From positions 41,308 through 105,307 of the forward strand of contig CAJNOL010000758.1 in the NCBI GenBank assembly GCA_905250125.1: a stretch of 64,000 nt of DNA, written 5' to 3'. A program made the translations under genes and the position numbers. The notes below the pieces were generated by a model, which did no database searches, was not told the origin of the DNA, and worked only from the letters and a program-made list of their open reading frames with translations. Positions within the stretch are counted from its first letter, which is position 1. Every line of letters starts with the position of its first letter. Shown here in pieces: positions 1 through 12,912 of the stretch. The DNA is from Rotaria sordida. Taxonomy: Eukaryota; Rotifera; Eurotatoria; Philodinida; Philodinidae.

Positions 1-145
1 TCACTGTGCATATCCCTTATTGTTTATTAAAGAAGAATAATCAGAATGTATTATATAAATAACAAATCACCTGAAGCAGAAATATATAGAATATTTTAAT
101 AATTCATCATGCCCAAATATTATTTCAGCCAATAAAAAAGAATCT

Positions 146-2999
146 TTATGGTATTGGATCAATCTTTGATCTGCGATAACGCATAGTAAATAAAACTAAA
201 GCACCAATAGCTGCGACTACGCTTGCCAAGAGTTCAAGTGCAGCAATAATATTATTTCTTCTAACACTCTTTGGAACCCAATTATTTTCAACAACACCCC
301 AGAAATAAAAAATGAAAACAATCCATGGTGAAAATTGATAAGCACATTTTTCGACAAGAGCTGCATTGAGATTTGGCCCAAAAAAGTATGTAACGGCAAT
401 AATTGCTGCTAAAATTAATGCAATTGTACCAGCGTTTACAATTGAAAAAGACAAATATAGTTGAAGAAACGTATCGAAAGCAAGAACAAATCGAACACCT
501 GAAAACACAAAAATTCCGAATCAATCACAAGTACGATATGAACATTAATGAATTTCATCAAAGTAAAAGTAAATGATTCTATTTCATTTTACAGCAGACT
601 AACATATAACAGAACAGAGATGTCCATGGCGACTAGAAATCTGCCATGGTCCTAGAAGAGGCAAGGCTCAGCGTCGCTGCCATGGTATGGTCCTAGAAGA
701 GACAAGGCTACTACGACGTGACCGCGATGATTTTTGAGGAACTACAAGAATCTTTTCCGCTACTATCCCAAATTAACACAATTGGATTGAATTCATCAGA
801 CTCAATCTTGATTCTGACTGTTGAACTTGTAGACACTCAAGTTGAGTGTAAATTAATCCAATTCTACAATCTCAATAAAAAAAGCAGCTGCCACTGCTGC
901 GATGATATTCTTGAAATATCTTCCGCACCGCAGTGGTTTTCAACAAAAAAATGTCGCGACAGCAGCGCCGCCATGGATATCTCTGTGACAGAATCGTACA
1001 TACATGTATATACTTAGGGCATACCAAAAGTAATGAGACTGACATTGTATCAAAGTATAGAAAACTTGAGAAAAATTTCTGTCCATATGTGCTAGTAGTA
1101 GTAGGAGTGCTCAATATGTCTGCAGTAAAATTATTATTAGTCAAGCGATAATATCGTATGAAAAGGTTCAATGGAAGCTATTCACCTCTATTTTTAGATT
1201 AAAGTGCGTGCTGCATTTAATATTCAATCAAAACTGATTCCTGATAAATTATAATCTGTTAGCAGCGATCAGGCTCCACCTTAATATACAATTGACGGAT
1301 AGTCAAAATTGGTTCGTAAAGATCGAAGATCAACCACGACTTGGCGACCTGTAACCCCGAGATAGTATCTGAAAACATTGAAGAAGTATCATGCCTTATT
1401 GATGAAATACAAGTGCAAACTGATACGAGTCGCAGCATCATGGAACGATTTATTTCCGACTATCTGATGCTGAAAAAATATTACTGCTCGCTAGATATCC
1501 AAGTTCCTGACTGATAACGAACGAGTCGAACTCATTCGACTGTATCAAGAAAATTTGGCAAAACTCGAACAAAAAACAGAGGGATTATGTAATGTGGTGA
1601 CAGGTGACGAGTCATGATTTTATTCTAAATAAATTGATCGAACGTTGTCAAATGCTACCTGGACACTAGTTGATGGATCTGTGCCTACTGTAGTTCGATG
1701 CAGCTGTTTTGCTCCAAAAACTCTGTTTTATATCTCTTTTAAATTGACTAGTCTCGTGCTAATTCATCGTGTTGAACAAGAACAAACCATTGACCACCAT
1801 TATTCATCAATAATTGCCTGAAACCTCTCGTTGAGGAAATTCGGACAAAAAGATCAGTATCTGATATACATGCTAAAAATTTCATCATAACAATGTCAAA
1901 CCGCATGTTTATAAAGATATTTTGAATTATCTCGAATCAGAAGGTATCAAAATTATTCGACAACCACCGAACCCGCCGGACGTGGCATCATCTAATTATT
2001 GATTATTCGATCTGATCAAACAGAATCGAACTGATCAAAGCAATTCACAATCTTTGCACCTTGCCATAGCCATGATGACTTCAAAATCTCATTACTTTTG
2101 GTATGCTCTAAGTGAATCAGCAATCCTTATTCGAAGTAATCATCTTTTTAATAGTAAAAATAATTAAAAAATATTCTTTCAAACCTATCCAGCAAGCAAA
2201 GAAAGCCACGCCATTTTGAGCAAAAAATCGTAGACACCAAATATCTCGATTACTAAACAAGAAAAAAAAACAATAGATGAATTTTTCAAATCCACTCTTT
2301 CCAATTACTTACAATCCATCCGTTTCATAAATTTTCTGATTGATTGATATATTATTATTTAAAATAAATAAACCCAATGTAAGTAATAAAAATGATACTA
2401 AATAAACAATCCAAGTCCACTAAAATATTAAAAAAAAACCTTCTCAATAAGATCAAAAAACAAATCTTTGCTCACAGCTATATAAGATTTTTGAAAAAAT
2501 AGAATCCATATTGATGGTAGAAGAAAAGCTATGATATAAGTAATACAAAACGTTGGTGTTAATGTATTTGGTGATAAATATAGATAACCAATTGATGATC
2601 GACGATAAATAAATGTTAATGAATAAAGAAGCCAAGCAAACTTAAAAGAATTTTCTTTGTGTAGGTTTTTTTTTTTGTCAAAAATGATCTATAATCAAAT
2701 TTTACCTGCCATAGATAATTTAATCCATTTAAACTTCGATAAACCCAATCTGATGGAGTAATATCATTGACAGTTGTATCTTCAGCACGTATTGTTCCAT
2801 TTAGAAATATGTCTGAAATATAAAATAATAAAACTTTTCTTTTTAATTGAATTCAGATAAACTTACGATTATTGCCATATTCATATAATTCATTGACAGC
2901 TATATAACCAATGAATAAAAGAAATGTACCAACCAGAAGAGCTAAACGAACATAATTATGGCGATATTCGCCTGCTGGAAGCTGTTTATTGATCAACAT
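146..2999 (-). CDS. Multi-pass (about 8 TM) membrane protein of unknown function, six exons
   Basis: Exons on the minus strand: 2867-2999, 2706-2812, 2476-2640, 2313-2419, 2185-2252 and 146-498. All junctions are GT-AG and phases agree, giving 933 nt (310 aa) from ATG at 2999 to TAA at 146-148. Hydrophobic segments: one in exon 1 (LALLVGTFLLFIGYIAV), about two in exon 3, one in exon 4 (WIVYLVSFLLLTLGLF), one across exons 5/6 and three in exon 6. The exon 5 stretch NGVAFFACWIGVRF looks like the conserved core of an uncharacterised multi-pass family I loosely recall from invertebrate genomes; that link is unverified. The protein ends in a basic tail (MRYRRSK). The exon 3-4 intron uses the GTGAGC donor at 2475. 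The last intron (499-2184) is unusually long because two transposable elements sit in it. No function is proposed. Confidence 0.8.
614..986. mobile_element. MITE-like element with about 18-bp terminal inverted repeats
   Basis: The left end (614-631, ACAGAGATGTCCATGGCG) matches the reverse complement of the right end (969-986) with one mismatch. Inside, a 25-30-bp motif containing CCATGGT and CCTAGAAGAG is repeated at about 642-668 and 676-708. The element lies in the last intron of the multi-pass membrane protein gene, next to the mariner relic. No transposase is recognisable in the open frame at 720-1010. The superfamily is unknown. Confidence 0.55.
1013..2112 (+). mobile_element. Decayed mariner-family transposon
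   Basis: Terminal inverted repeats begin CTTAGGGCATACCAAAAG at 1013 and end with the complementary sequence at 2112. The left copy is preceded by TA, the right one followed by TG, consistent with a decayed TA target-site duplication. Internal plus-strand relics of a mariner transposase include TGDES at about 1600-1616 (followed by TGA in place of the usual Trp codon), HHNNVKPH near 1884 where HDNA(R/K)PH is expected, and PPDVASSNYWLF near 1975 where the family has an Asp before YxLF. Two catalytic Asp positions and the frame are therefore lost. It sits in an intron of the gene on the opposite strand. Confidence 0.85.
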
Positions 3000-4038
3000 T
3001 TTTTACGACTAAAAGAAATAAGAAATTCAAATAATATGTTTATTATGAAGTTTTTCGAAAACTATTTCTATCGAATATATTCACTAAGGCCTAGATGAAG
3101 GCTTATACTGACCGCTTTCGCCAGGAACATTATTAGAAGTCATAGTGTACGTTGAAACGTTTCCTGATTTTTTTCTGAAAACTTTCGATCAACTTCTTGT
3201 TGTTCTCGACAAAAAATGGTCGAAAATTACTGGATAAAGTCGGAGATATTTCAGTTCAGAATAAGATAATTTTTTCGGATCCTTCTGATCAACTCCGGCG
3301 AAATCCGCTTGTTTTCAGTGTTCAGAATCATAGACTTGAGATTAAGTTTAAACTGATGACTATCTTTAAATTTCTAGAGCATAATCTGTTTTTCTTTCAT
3401 ATAACAACTGACAAGAAGATAAATCGATGCTAATATAAGTTTCAGGCGTTCTCTGATCTGGAATTAACAACGCAAGCAGATAAGAATTTCTGAAAACTCA
3501 TTTAAGACCTTCATTCTCGAAAAAAAAGTCAATTTTTGTCAGAAAAATTGAAATTGAGATAAATGCATGCGAAGATAGCCCAATGCTTGATCTTTCATAA
3601 AGAACATGACTTTTTATTTGGTATTTCGCTTTTTACCAAAACTTTAGATGATTTCCACCATCATCTACTTGAAACATATACTATTTTCAGAAAAGATCAG
3701 AAATCTTTTCTGCTTTTTTCGTCTATGCTTTTCTGATCTTGCATTCGAGAATTATCCAAGGACTTCATTGTATCCAATTGATTTTTTTGTTTAAAAGAGC
3801 AGGTCATGGCATGCTCTTTCAAATAAAAAAAAAAACTTAAATCTATAGACTGAGAGTTCACAGAGAATTTTGAGTAGCTAAATGAGCTATTTTTTAACTT
3901 TATCTGTTGAAGATCTCCCAATAACGTTATGATATTGGACTGTAAATGTTAGCATAGTATCTTCACTATAATCTCAATATATCTTGAATGTACTTGGTCC
4001 AAGATCGATTTTTAAGAGGGTTTCAAACGTGGCTCTCA
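3000..4038. other. Intergenic AT-rich DNA, no gene recognised
   Basis: This stretch lies upstream of the multi-pass protein gene start. It holds only short frames of low complexity and A/T-rich sequence with recurring AAAATTT- and GATCAGAAA-like words. No promoter element or conserved protein was recognised. It may be part of old repeat sequence, like the inverted repeat that follows. Confidence 0.4.
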
Positions 4039-4351
4039 TTTGAGCATTTTCACATCCGATCAGAAGACACCAAAAACAGCTACTTTTATCATAAAAGATG
4101 CGTAAAGATGCTTGAAAAAGACAATTTTTCCATCAGGAAAACGTTTAAACAGTTTTTCCTCAAGATTTTTGACATACACCACACAGAAAAAACGTCATTT
4201 TGATCTGCAAAACACGTGAAAATGTTGTAAAAAACAAAAATTTGCACGTTTTCCAGTTGAGAAAGTTACGTTTTTTGAGCAAATTTACGCATCTTTTATG
4301 GTGAAAGTAGCTGATTTTTGTATTTTCTGAAAATACGTGAAAACGCTCAAA
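4039..4351. repeat. Inverted repeat (foldback) of about 310 bp
   Basis: The left part (about 4039-4180, starting TTTGAGCATTTTCAC) and the reverse complement of the right part (about 4215-4351, starting TTTGAGCGTTTTCACG) match imperfectly over more than 100 bp. Shared words include CAGCTACTTT and CATAAAAGATGCGTAAA. Both arms read in their own direction give a similar peptide (xSYFxHKRCV), as expected of an inverted duplication, not of a gene. Ends and target duplication are not defined. Confidence 0.65.
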
Positions 4352-4941
4352 CAACAATCACGTTTAGAACGTTTTCAAGAATTCTTGTCTGCTTGGGAAA
4401 CATTAAAATATGATTCAAATATTATTTTTCTAGCAAATAATCATATTTTGACTAGCAATAGCGGCAAAGAAACCTAAATAAGATGACTGAGTTTTCTATT
4501 AAAAAATACTTTCGACACTGAACAAAACTTCTATGAAAGAATGCCAATGTTACTCAAAATTTTCTACTTGTTGATTTAAGTGCAAGTTATTAATGTAGAA
4601 AAGTTTCCATCCTGATTTGATTACGTAGATTAATCATTAATTAACAAAAATTACATGTTTGATGAAAATTTCTGAAACAATTATCTTCGCTGTTCAATGT
4701 CTAAATTCGATCGAACGATTATCTTAAAAGAAAAAAAGCCTTTCTATTCTGTTAATAGATGAATATTTCACTGTTATAAAACACGATCTAAAAGTATAGG
4801 GGTAAAAACTTGAATCCCCTTCCTACAGATCATGACCGACATATCTAGGCATATACCAGTATACTGGTGCATGCTTAGACGTAGCCATGGAGCCGTGACA
4901 GAAGCCTTAGCAACATCCAATCCCGCGTAACAGCCTGTAAC

Positions 4942-4986
4942 AGACGTTGTTAATATACGATTGCAAACTGTATATTAATAACGTCT
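4942..4986. repeat. Short perfect-like hairpin, 17-bp arms
   Basis: The arms 4942-4958 (AGACGTTGTTAATATAC) and 4970-4986 are complementary at 16 of 17 positions around an 11-nt loop. The rest of 4352-5521 is AT-rich intergenic DNA with no gene recognised, although 4800-4950 is locally less AT-rich. Confidence 0.6.
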
Positions 4987-5521
4987 CGTTGTAATATGTG
5001 AACTACTTCCTTATTGCATTACTGGAGAATTAAGTAAAAGGATGATGAAGAAATGTGTCCTAAAACAAATAGAATAAAATAAGGTCTCAATGATTGGGAA
5101 CAGCAGTAATATCGTATTTTACATTTTAATTCGGCAGAGATTACGCTAATAGGTTTTTTCAACCTGTTTAAATATTCCTAAATTCTTTAACTTACCAGTC
5201 TCAAAAAAAAACAAGCCCAATGTAAGAATCGATTGAGATGGATAAGTATGAAAGCTGCACTCTGTTTCACACTCTAGTCACAAATGAGAATCAAATAAAA
5301 AAAGAAACGATGGTGCGATATTTTAAAAAAAACAACAGAAATAATAGTCAAGCTGATGCCTTTTTGCTATTATTCTATTAAATGAAAAAAAAACAGTCAC
5401 ATTCAATTCCAAACATATTATCTCATGGACTCATTAACATCATTAATCATACACGAATACAATAAAGAATCACAAAGAAAATATATTTAAGTTTTTAAGA
5501 AAAAAAAAATGATATAAAATA

Positions 5522-6418
5522 TTATCTCCATTGCCAATATTCGTCTGTTTCTATATTTGATGAAAGATATCTTATTGATAGAGTTGATGTTGTATAATTC
5601 AATGAATTTAATTGAAGTAATGTATTTACTGTACTAATCATAAGTATTAACATCATTCCAATAATAAATATAAATAAAGCAAAAAATAACATTTTACCAA
5701 TACGTCTTTTAAATAATGTTTGTTGATATAATAAACCTTCACCAACAACTTTTGTTTTCGATAAATCAATTAACATATCAGTTATAGCCGGTGGACAAAA
5801 TTTCGAAGCTGCATTATATGCATCACCGCGACTTATAGCTATAATAAATTGTCGTGTTGGTATTGAAAATGAAAGACTATCAACATCAACATGTATCATT
5901 TGTTGTGGTGGAATACGTTTTAAATAAATTAATCGATTACGACCACTAATATTAATTATAACACTTGTTGGATTACATGATAAATCATCATTTAAATTAT
6001 TAGTACTTAATTTATGTAATGAATTTGATTGCCTATTCATTAATGCAATAAGTAAAAGAAGTTGAGTTCGAATACTTGTTGGTTTATATGTTGTACTAAG
6101 TGCAAGAATATCTGGTAAACGTTGTCGAACAATTGTCCATTTTGATATTATAGTTTCATCTTTATTTTCTAGATCATTATCATAAAATGAAAATTTAGAT
6201 TGAGATTGATAACGACGTAATTGTTTCATATTAAATCTATTATTTATTGATGTTTTATCTTCATTACATAGCTAATAAATTATTTTTAAAATAGACAAAC
6301 AAAACAAAAAGAGAGAAAAAAAAAATATAAAACACACCAGTTATATTTCAACACATACTTGTCGACCAGAAATAACATATCGTTGTCTATATTGATAAAG
6401 AGACATATTTGCATTCAT
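5522..6418 (-). CDS. Single-pass membrane protein of unknown function, two exons
   Basis: Exon 1 (6359-6418, ATG at 6418) ends CAA|GTATGT. Exon 2 (5522-6271) follows an 87-nt intron ending TTATTAG. The joined phase-0 frame gives 269 aa. The N-terminal ~200 residues are polar and mixed. A hydrophobic segment of about 25 residues (MLFFALFIFIIGMMLILM) lies about 60 residues from the C-terminus, preceded by basic FKRRIGK, so a single-pass protein with a short exposed C-terminal part is likely. No family was recognised. The frame stays open upstream of this ATG to about 6488 with plausible coding sequence (YSISEKHLQTYA), so the real N-terminus may be longer or another 5' exon may exist. Confidence 0.65.
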
Positions 6419-6489
6419 AGCATATGTTTGAAGATGTTTTTCAGATATTGAATAGTTGATAAAAGATTTGATGCTGTTGTTATTATCAG

Positions 6490-8754
6490 AATTGCTTCAT
6501 AATCACATATGTAACCTTTCTTAAGAAGAACGTAGGCAGTATTTATATACGTATTTATCTTTCTTATATGTTGTTTTCAGTCGACCATAAATACTTTGCA
6601 ATTGTACAAATAACGTAAGAGGAAAAAGATATCTTGATTCCTATGACAATCATGGTGACATATTTTATAGATTAGATAAAATATTCTTTTCTTTTTTTTT
6701 GTACACATGTTTTTCTTTTGTATTTAATCAAAGAAGGTACTCTAAATGATTGCAGATATTGGACTTTATCATTTGATTATAAGTAGGTCTCAATCAGATG
6801 AAGAAACAAACAAACAAATGCATTTGTGTTTAAGATTTCCCGTTGCTGAAATATAATTAATGTTACAATGAAAGAAGGACGTTTGTTTTCTTTTCATTTA
6901 TTTTGATTATTATTCATATGTTATCGTAATAACCTGAGAATAATGATAAAAGCTGTACTAGTTAGAAATCTAATTTTTGACAATATCTTTAATGTGTCAA
7001 AGAAAAAATTATACAATAAGTAAGTAAGATATATGAGAAAAAAAGATAACTGAAAGTGACGAAAACATCACAACCTACGACACTATAAATAACAGATCAA
7101 ACGAAGAATTCAACATTTCTCTTCATTATATAGAAACGAGTCGGCAGAAAGCAAGTTTTGCCAGCATTGAAAACTTTTCTAGATGAAACTGTAAGCATTC
7201 ATTTGCATATCCTTTAGAATTAATGAGTTTGAGAAATTGAAGTACACTTATTTAGAAGTAAATCTATGATACTAATTTATTAATACTATTACGATTCCGT
7301 AGTTTTGTTAAGATCAAAATAGTATCATTAGGATAATGGATGTGTAATAACTTGAAAAAAAACCGCCTTTTTTTCATCATAACGTTAACCATATTTCTGA
7401 AAGAAATATTTTTAGTTTCTTTTTTGCTAGTCTCATTGAAACTTAATTATAGCTAAAAGGGGAAGTCCAAAGGTCGGAATTAACTGGAATACTTCTTTCG
7501 TAAGATAAAATCTCTTTTGTTTCTTCGAATTTCTCAAGAACATTCTGAAAATTTCTTGTGAATAAAGAATTAAAAGAAAATGTTGCTTTTCTATGCAAAG
7601 TAATAATAAATATCAAATCACAAAAATAAAGACACGGAACAATATGAAATGAGATTAATTCAAAGTTTATAGTCATATTGTACTATTTAATTGAAAATTT
7701 TATTATGATTGTCTATTGTTAATATAAATTACTTTTATATGTCATATTTTCCTTGTCTATATTAAATTTTCATTTTTGTCTTGAGTGAGTTTTTTATCTT
7801 TTTGTACATCAAATATTAGACATAAAATTTTAATTTCAAATGAAATTCAATCTATTTTACTTCTCAATATATCGTATAAGAGTCTTCATATGCATTTCTG
7901 AATATGTGACAAAAAAATCCATTAACATTCGACAATAGTCACTTGTCCAATACTTAAGAGGAAAATGTTATTTCCTTACAATACATAACAATTTTGACGT
8001 CAAGTACGACAAAGCTATACTCATTTGTCAAAAATAATATTTCTATTTTCAATCAAGAAAAAAAAAACAAAAAAAAAAAGAATTAATAAAAATAAATCTA
8101 CGCAGAATATTAATTGCTTGTAAATAGTTGACCTATAAAAAATTTTTTATTAGACTCGACATGTTCATTTCCATTTGTATTGCTAATGAAATAAAATGAT
8201 TCTAAAATCTTATTTGATTTTGTACTTAGTTTTGCTTCAATAGAGCATATTTAATCAAACATTTCATAACTCGATAATGGGAAAACAATTAATTTAGCGA
8301 TAAAATATTTTACAATAAAGGAAAATAAAGAAATTTTCTACAATCTTTTTTTCTTTTAGATTTATATTATTCATTTTGATAATATCATAATAAAAAAAAT
8401 TTTTTTTTGAATAATTTTCTTATTGATTAAACTCGACTTTCTCAATTATTATTACAATTTAAAAACACAATAAAAATCTTCGACAATAAAATAATTCGAT
8501 CTCCAATATTCCTACATGATTTGCAATTATTTGATCATTTTCTCTAGAGATCTGACTTTCATTTGTGATTATTCATACAAATGAATGTGCATCTAACCTA
8601 GATGAATAGATGAGCTTAAAATAGCATATATTTATTTTTCTTCAATATATTTAGGTTATGGTTTATTTGAATGCATCTTTCATCAATATTCTTAATATAG
8701 AATTCACTCATTACCATATAGTCTTATTATATCAAAGTAATAATTAAAAAAAAA

Positions 8755-8789
<35 letters not shown>

Positions 8790-9670
8790 ATCAAATCAAT
8801 ACTAACTTATTCAAAATTGAAGATGGTGAAATTCTTCAGCAAATAAAATCAAGTGTTCCGATTAGAAAAATTCTTGTTTTTTTTATTTATTTTGAACATG
8901 CAAATATTACTTTATCAATGCTAAGAAGTCTTGATTTTTTTAAAATGTCTATCCGAAACAAATTTCAATTGATTAATTATGAACGAGACAATTTAAGTTA
9001 TTGCATGTCAATGGCACTATGGTTAGTCATAAAAGAGTCGTTTAGAATTTTTAGGAATGTGAAATTTTCTAGTCATTGAAGTCTAACATTAGCTCATGAA
9101 TATCTATTCTATTTTGGTTGAAATTATCTAGTAACTACTTTTTTTTTTATATACTTTAAATAGAATATTAGTCCTAAAATAGCATTCCTCATAATTTTTT
9201 TGTACTTCTTTTATTGTTCAAAATGAATCAATGCATGAAACTCTCAGTTTGTTAGACAGAGAAAATCTGTTGTTTTTTTTTCTGAATACTCTTGTATTTC
9301 AATTTGCATGAATCTATTTGATTTACGTATCATCGTTGTTCTCTGTTTTTCTTTTCTATCAATAAAAATTCATTTTTGATTTTTCCATTCATAGTTCTTA
9401 CTTGATAAGTACAATATGTATGAAGCAACGAGAGGAAAAAAAAGAGAGAAAAGGAAAATGAAGAAGTAGAGAAAAGAAAAACATACACATCAAAACTGAA
9501 CACAGAATTTCAAAAAACAAAAAGCGCAAGAGAAATTATACAAAAAGAAAACCGAATACTGCCGTATGCTAAATTCAATTGCACGGGTATTAACCAATTA
9601 TCACCACACAAAATAACCATACTTTTTATTTTTCTGACTAAATAAAGATGAGTAACCGACCAGCAGTTTC
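6490..9670. other. Long AT-rich intergenic region
   Basis: About 3.2 kb between the two minus-strand genes holds no convincing gene. The sequence is extremely A/T-rich with many homopolymer runs. A (GT)n microsatellite occupies about 8757-8785. A 105-codon frame starting inside that microsatellite and ending at 9079 has no recognisable domain and was not called. Confidence 0.5.
8757..8785. repeat. (GT)n microsatellite
   Basis: An uninterrupted run of about 14 GT units in AT-rich intergenic DNA. Confidence 0.9.
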
Positions 9671-10393
9671 TCATATACCTTTTTCTTGCGTCCGTTCATA
9701 TGTATCATCATCATCCGATGTCATTGTTCGAGCTGCATAAGCGGCTGCACGTTTTTTTTTCTTTTTTCTTATTCGACGATTATTTTCATTTTTTATTGAT
9801 GATATTGATCCATTACCATTATGAGATGAATCAATATCATTTGGATTTGTTGAATTTGATGAATCATTAAGATTTCCACTTCCATTATTGTCACATTCAC
9901 GTAATTGTTCAAGTGTTATAATATTGTAATGTGAATCAAATACAGCTGGTGTTAAATCATTTGATGCTCGAACAATACGTATTGCATGTACTTTATCACG
10001 TAATGGATTCATTGTTGAAGAATTTGATCTACGTGTACGACAACCAAAACAACTTGTTAATGATAACCATAAACTCGATGTTTCATTTGAAGAAATTTTT
10101 GTATGTAATGAAAGATTATCATTATGATTTATTATTTGTTGATCAGTAATATGTCTATTAGTTTTTCCACTTAATATCATATGATTACTAGTTCCACCAC
10201 TATGATGTTGATAATGTCCGGAATTCGTCGTATTAACGTCCGATATTGGAAATTCATATTCCATTTTTTGTGAATTTTCACCACGTATTAAACGAGCAAC
10301 ATTAGGTGATTGTCTACGAAATGATGAATGATTATTAAAACCGCCACCGATACCACCGACTTCGGACGATTGAGACGATTCGGCAGTGCCCAT
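9671..10393 (-). CDS. Putative N-myristoylated low-complexity protein, 240 aa
   Basis: The start at 10393 (MGTAESSQSS) was chosen because it fits the N-myristoylation consensus: Gly2 and Ser6. It also lies just downstream of a good splice acceptor (TTTGTTCAG at about 10404), suggesting a 5' UTR intron. The product is hydrophilic and rich in Ser, Asn, Gly and His. It contains a Cys pair (SCFGCRTRR, around residue 120) that could carry palmitate, a more ordered-looking stretch (VHAIRIVRASNDLTPAVFD, then ITLEQLREC), and a C-terminal basic cluster (RIRKKKKKRAAA) followed by acidic SDDDD. A membrane-associated signalling or scaffold role is only inference. A GTATATG just before the stop could be a splice donor, so the C-terminus may be longer. 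No family was recognised. Confidence 0.6.
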   Translation of the reverse strand: MGTAESSQSSEVGGIGGGFNNHSSFRRQSPNVARLIRGENSQKMEYEFPISDVNTTNSGHYQHHSGGTSNHMILSGKTNRHITDQQIINHNDNLSLHTKISSNETSSLWLSLTSCFGCRTRRSNSSTMNPLRDKVHAIRIVRASNDLTPAVFDSHYNIITLEQLRECDNNGSGNLNDSSNSTNPNDIDSSHNGNGSISSIKNENNRRIRKKKKKRAAAYAARTMTSDDDDTYERTQEKGI

Positions 10394-10403
10394 CTTGACA
10401 TCC

Positions 10404-12912
10404 TGAACAAATAAAAAGAATAGCATTAAAAATTCTCCTTGAATATTATGAATAAATTAACAAAAGCAAATTGTCATTTACAAACATAAAAAAAAAAAAC
10501 ACTCGGCTTTTTTCTTTCTTTCTGCTTTTGATTTATTATTGTCCCCATTGACTAATTTAGATTTTCGAGCAAGATCGATTTTTAATATTATAGATTAAAT
10601 ATCAAAAAAAAAAATTCTATCGGAAACTAATCGGATAAGAAATATTGATTATATATTTGCTTACGTGATCATTTTACAACGATTAATATTTTTAATGAAT
10701 ACATATATATATATGTATATATATAGGTAACAGAAATTCTATGGCAATTATATAGCAAGTAAAAAAAAAAGAGACGATCGTTTCTTACGCCGCCTTATTT
10801 CACTTAAGCAGATTCCCATCGGGGTAAAACATTATTGCTAGTAAACTATCGAGATTCTTCTTTTTCTTTTCTCATTCTTCTCCACCTTTTTTCTTTGCGG
10901 CTCAAACACCCTGACTGCATACATGCAAACACACATATGCGAGATTCATCATGCTAGAATAAGATCAGAGAGAAAAATAGGAACGCCAGAATAAACATCC
11001 GAACTGCACGCGAGAGAAACATAGTTCATCACAATATTACATAGTAAAAGAAAGAAAACTAGAAGGAAACTTACATGCATCCGTTTATATATTTTTCTAT
11101 ATAATATTCAGTTTTTCTGATTACAATTATTCATTTTTATGGTGTCTAGTCGATATTATCAATGCCTTTCTATATTACTAAGATATCTCCAGCTGTATTG
11201 GTTGAGAGGCAAATCGATATTAAAACATATATTTTTCGGTGCTATTTAGATAAAATATGATGTTATTGCCTAACAAGAAAAAAAGACTCATCAAGGATTA
11301 ATCAATACATCTTTTTCTTGTTGTTGCTATTTCAATAACTAGCACACATCATCTTGCCCCAATCTATTTATCGATCAAGTACTACTAATTGGAATGTGTG
11401 ATAGTTCAATATAACTATATATTCTCATTATAGAGAAGGGAGCATCTTCTGTTTGATCAATAGCGATTATGTCTGATTTACATGTATAAGTATTGAAGGA
11501 AAGAAAACATCATAGAAATCATGCGAATTATCGTTTTTCTATTGAGCTTGAATTGAAGAATAATAGAAATCATCTATCAAAATTGATACAAATGTCTATA
11601 TGAATAAAAGACATCATTCTTTCACAAGTTCATAAAACATCCGATTACCAAATCATCTGTTTAAATCATACAAATATTATTTTCCTGTCTCATATATTAA
11701 ACAGTTTTTTCTTGTGTTTCTTCCTAACATACTAAATAAGAATATTATTTTCTCATTTATTATAGTTAATGTATAAAACCGGCAGCAATATAGATGAATT
11801 TTGATATGTATATCAGAAAAAGAAAAATTTGTCTACTTACTTTGGATAAGGGACAAATAAAGAAAAAAAAAGCTTCTTGTTTATCGTTCTATCTAACCAA
11901 GCAATTTTATGTGTGTGTGTGTGTGACGTGTCGTTGAGCTACTCGCGTCGATGGATCACGAAACGACGATGATGAGCGGAATGCACCAAACACAATTATG
12001 AGACGGACGAAGAAGAGAAGAAAAAGGGCAGTTGTCTCGTTCTTTTCATCTTGATCATTTTGCTGATGCTACAACTTTTGTTATGCGTTGATGATCTCTG
12101 GTCTGTATTGTATGAGTAAGCAGCACTATGCTCAATAATAGTAGTAACAGTAGTAATAGCAAGTTTTTTTTTTCTCTCTCTTTATAGGACTATACGACTA
12201 GTCATTGAATGAGTGAGCCGACGGGCGAGATGTCATGTGCATGTTGTTTCTCTCGCTCTCTCGGTTTTCAATACAAAATAAAAAGAGAAAAAAAAAAGAA
12301 TAATAATAAGGCGATATTCTTTTCTCGTTCTTTTTTTTCTAGTTTTTTCCTTTTGTTTGTAACAACGGCGCACTAAAGCTAATTGGACCAATGCTGTTAT
12401 TGTAGTTCGTTTAATATTGATGATCGCTCTGCCTTATAAAGTGTGTGATGACGTACTAACAATACTACCAACGCTTGTTGTCGTCTCGAGACAGATTGAT
12501 TGATTGATTATTTCAGTTTTAATATTAATTCTTGAACATGAATATGAAGTGTTCAGTCAATATACTTATCTTTAAAAATATATCAATTACATATATTAAA
12601 CAAAATTCTATATATTTATATATATGTGAACAACAGATCAACTTATAAATGAATAAGAAAAAAGATTAATAATGATAGAATTTTTTCTTCTATGAATAAA
12701 ATCATTCAACTAGAAATAGAATATAACTGTATTTAAAAATTTTTCTTATTTAATATGTATTCTAGAGATATTCTCCTGATGAGGGCACCACTTTACTGTC
12801 ATAATTTGTCTTTTGCTATGAAAGGTTGCTACGTTGTTATTTTATGATAGAAGAAAAAAGCAAATATTGTTTATCAAGTAATGATAAACATACTTATCAT
12901 TAACTAAGAATT
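10404..12912. other. Intergenic region between divergent genes
   Basis: About 2.5 kb separates the minus-strand low-complexity gene from the plus-strand acetoacetate-decarboxylase-like gene, so both promoters should lie here. It shows (TA)n near 10700, a short (GT)n near 11915, CT-rich runs around 12170-12270 and a slightly GC-richer patch at about 11935-12500. No defined motif can be assigned and no gene was found. Confidence 0.45.

Noticed and set aside
2420..2439. A 20-nt intron (GTTTTTTTTT...TTTTAG) between exons 3 and 4 of the multi-pass protein gene.
   Set aside because: An upstream GTGAGC donor at 2475 gives a 56-nt intron of normal size with the same phase, so the ultra-short intron is unnecessary.
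3988..4357. Two similar small proteins on opposite strands.
   Set aside because: Their similarity is explained by the inverted repeat; neither has a coding signal of its own.
8762..9079. A 105-codon plus-strand frame starting in the (GT)n tract.
   Set aside because: It begins inside a microsatellite, has no recognisable domain and lies in AT-rich desert.
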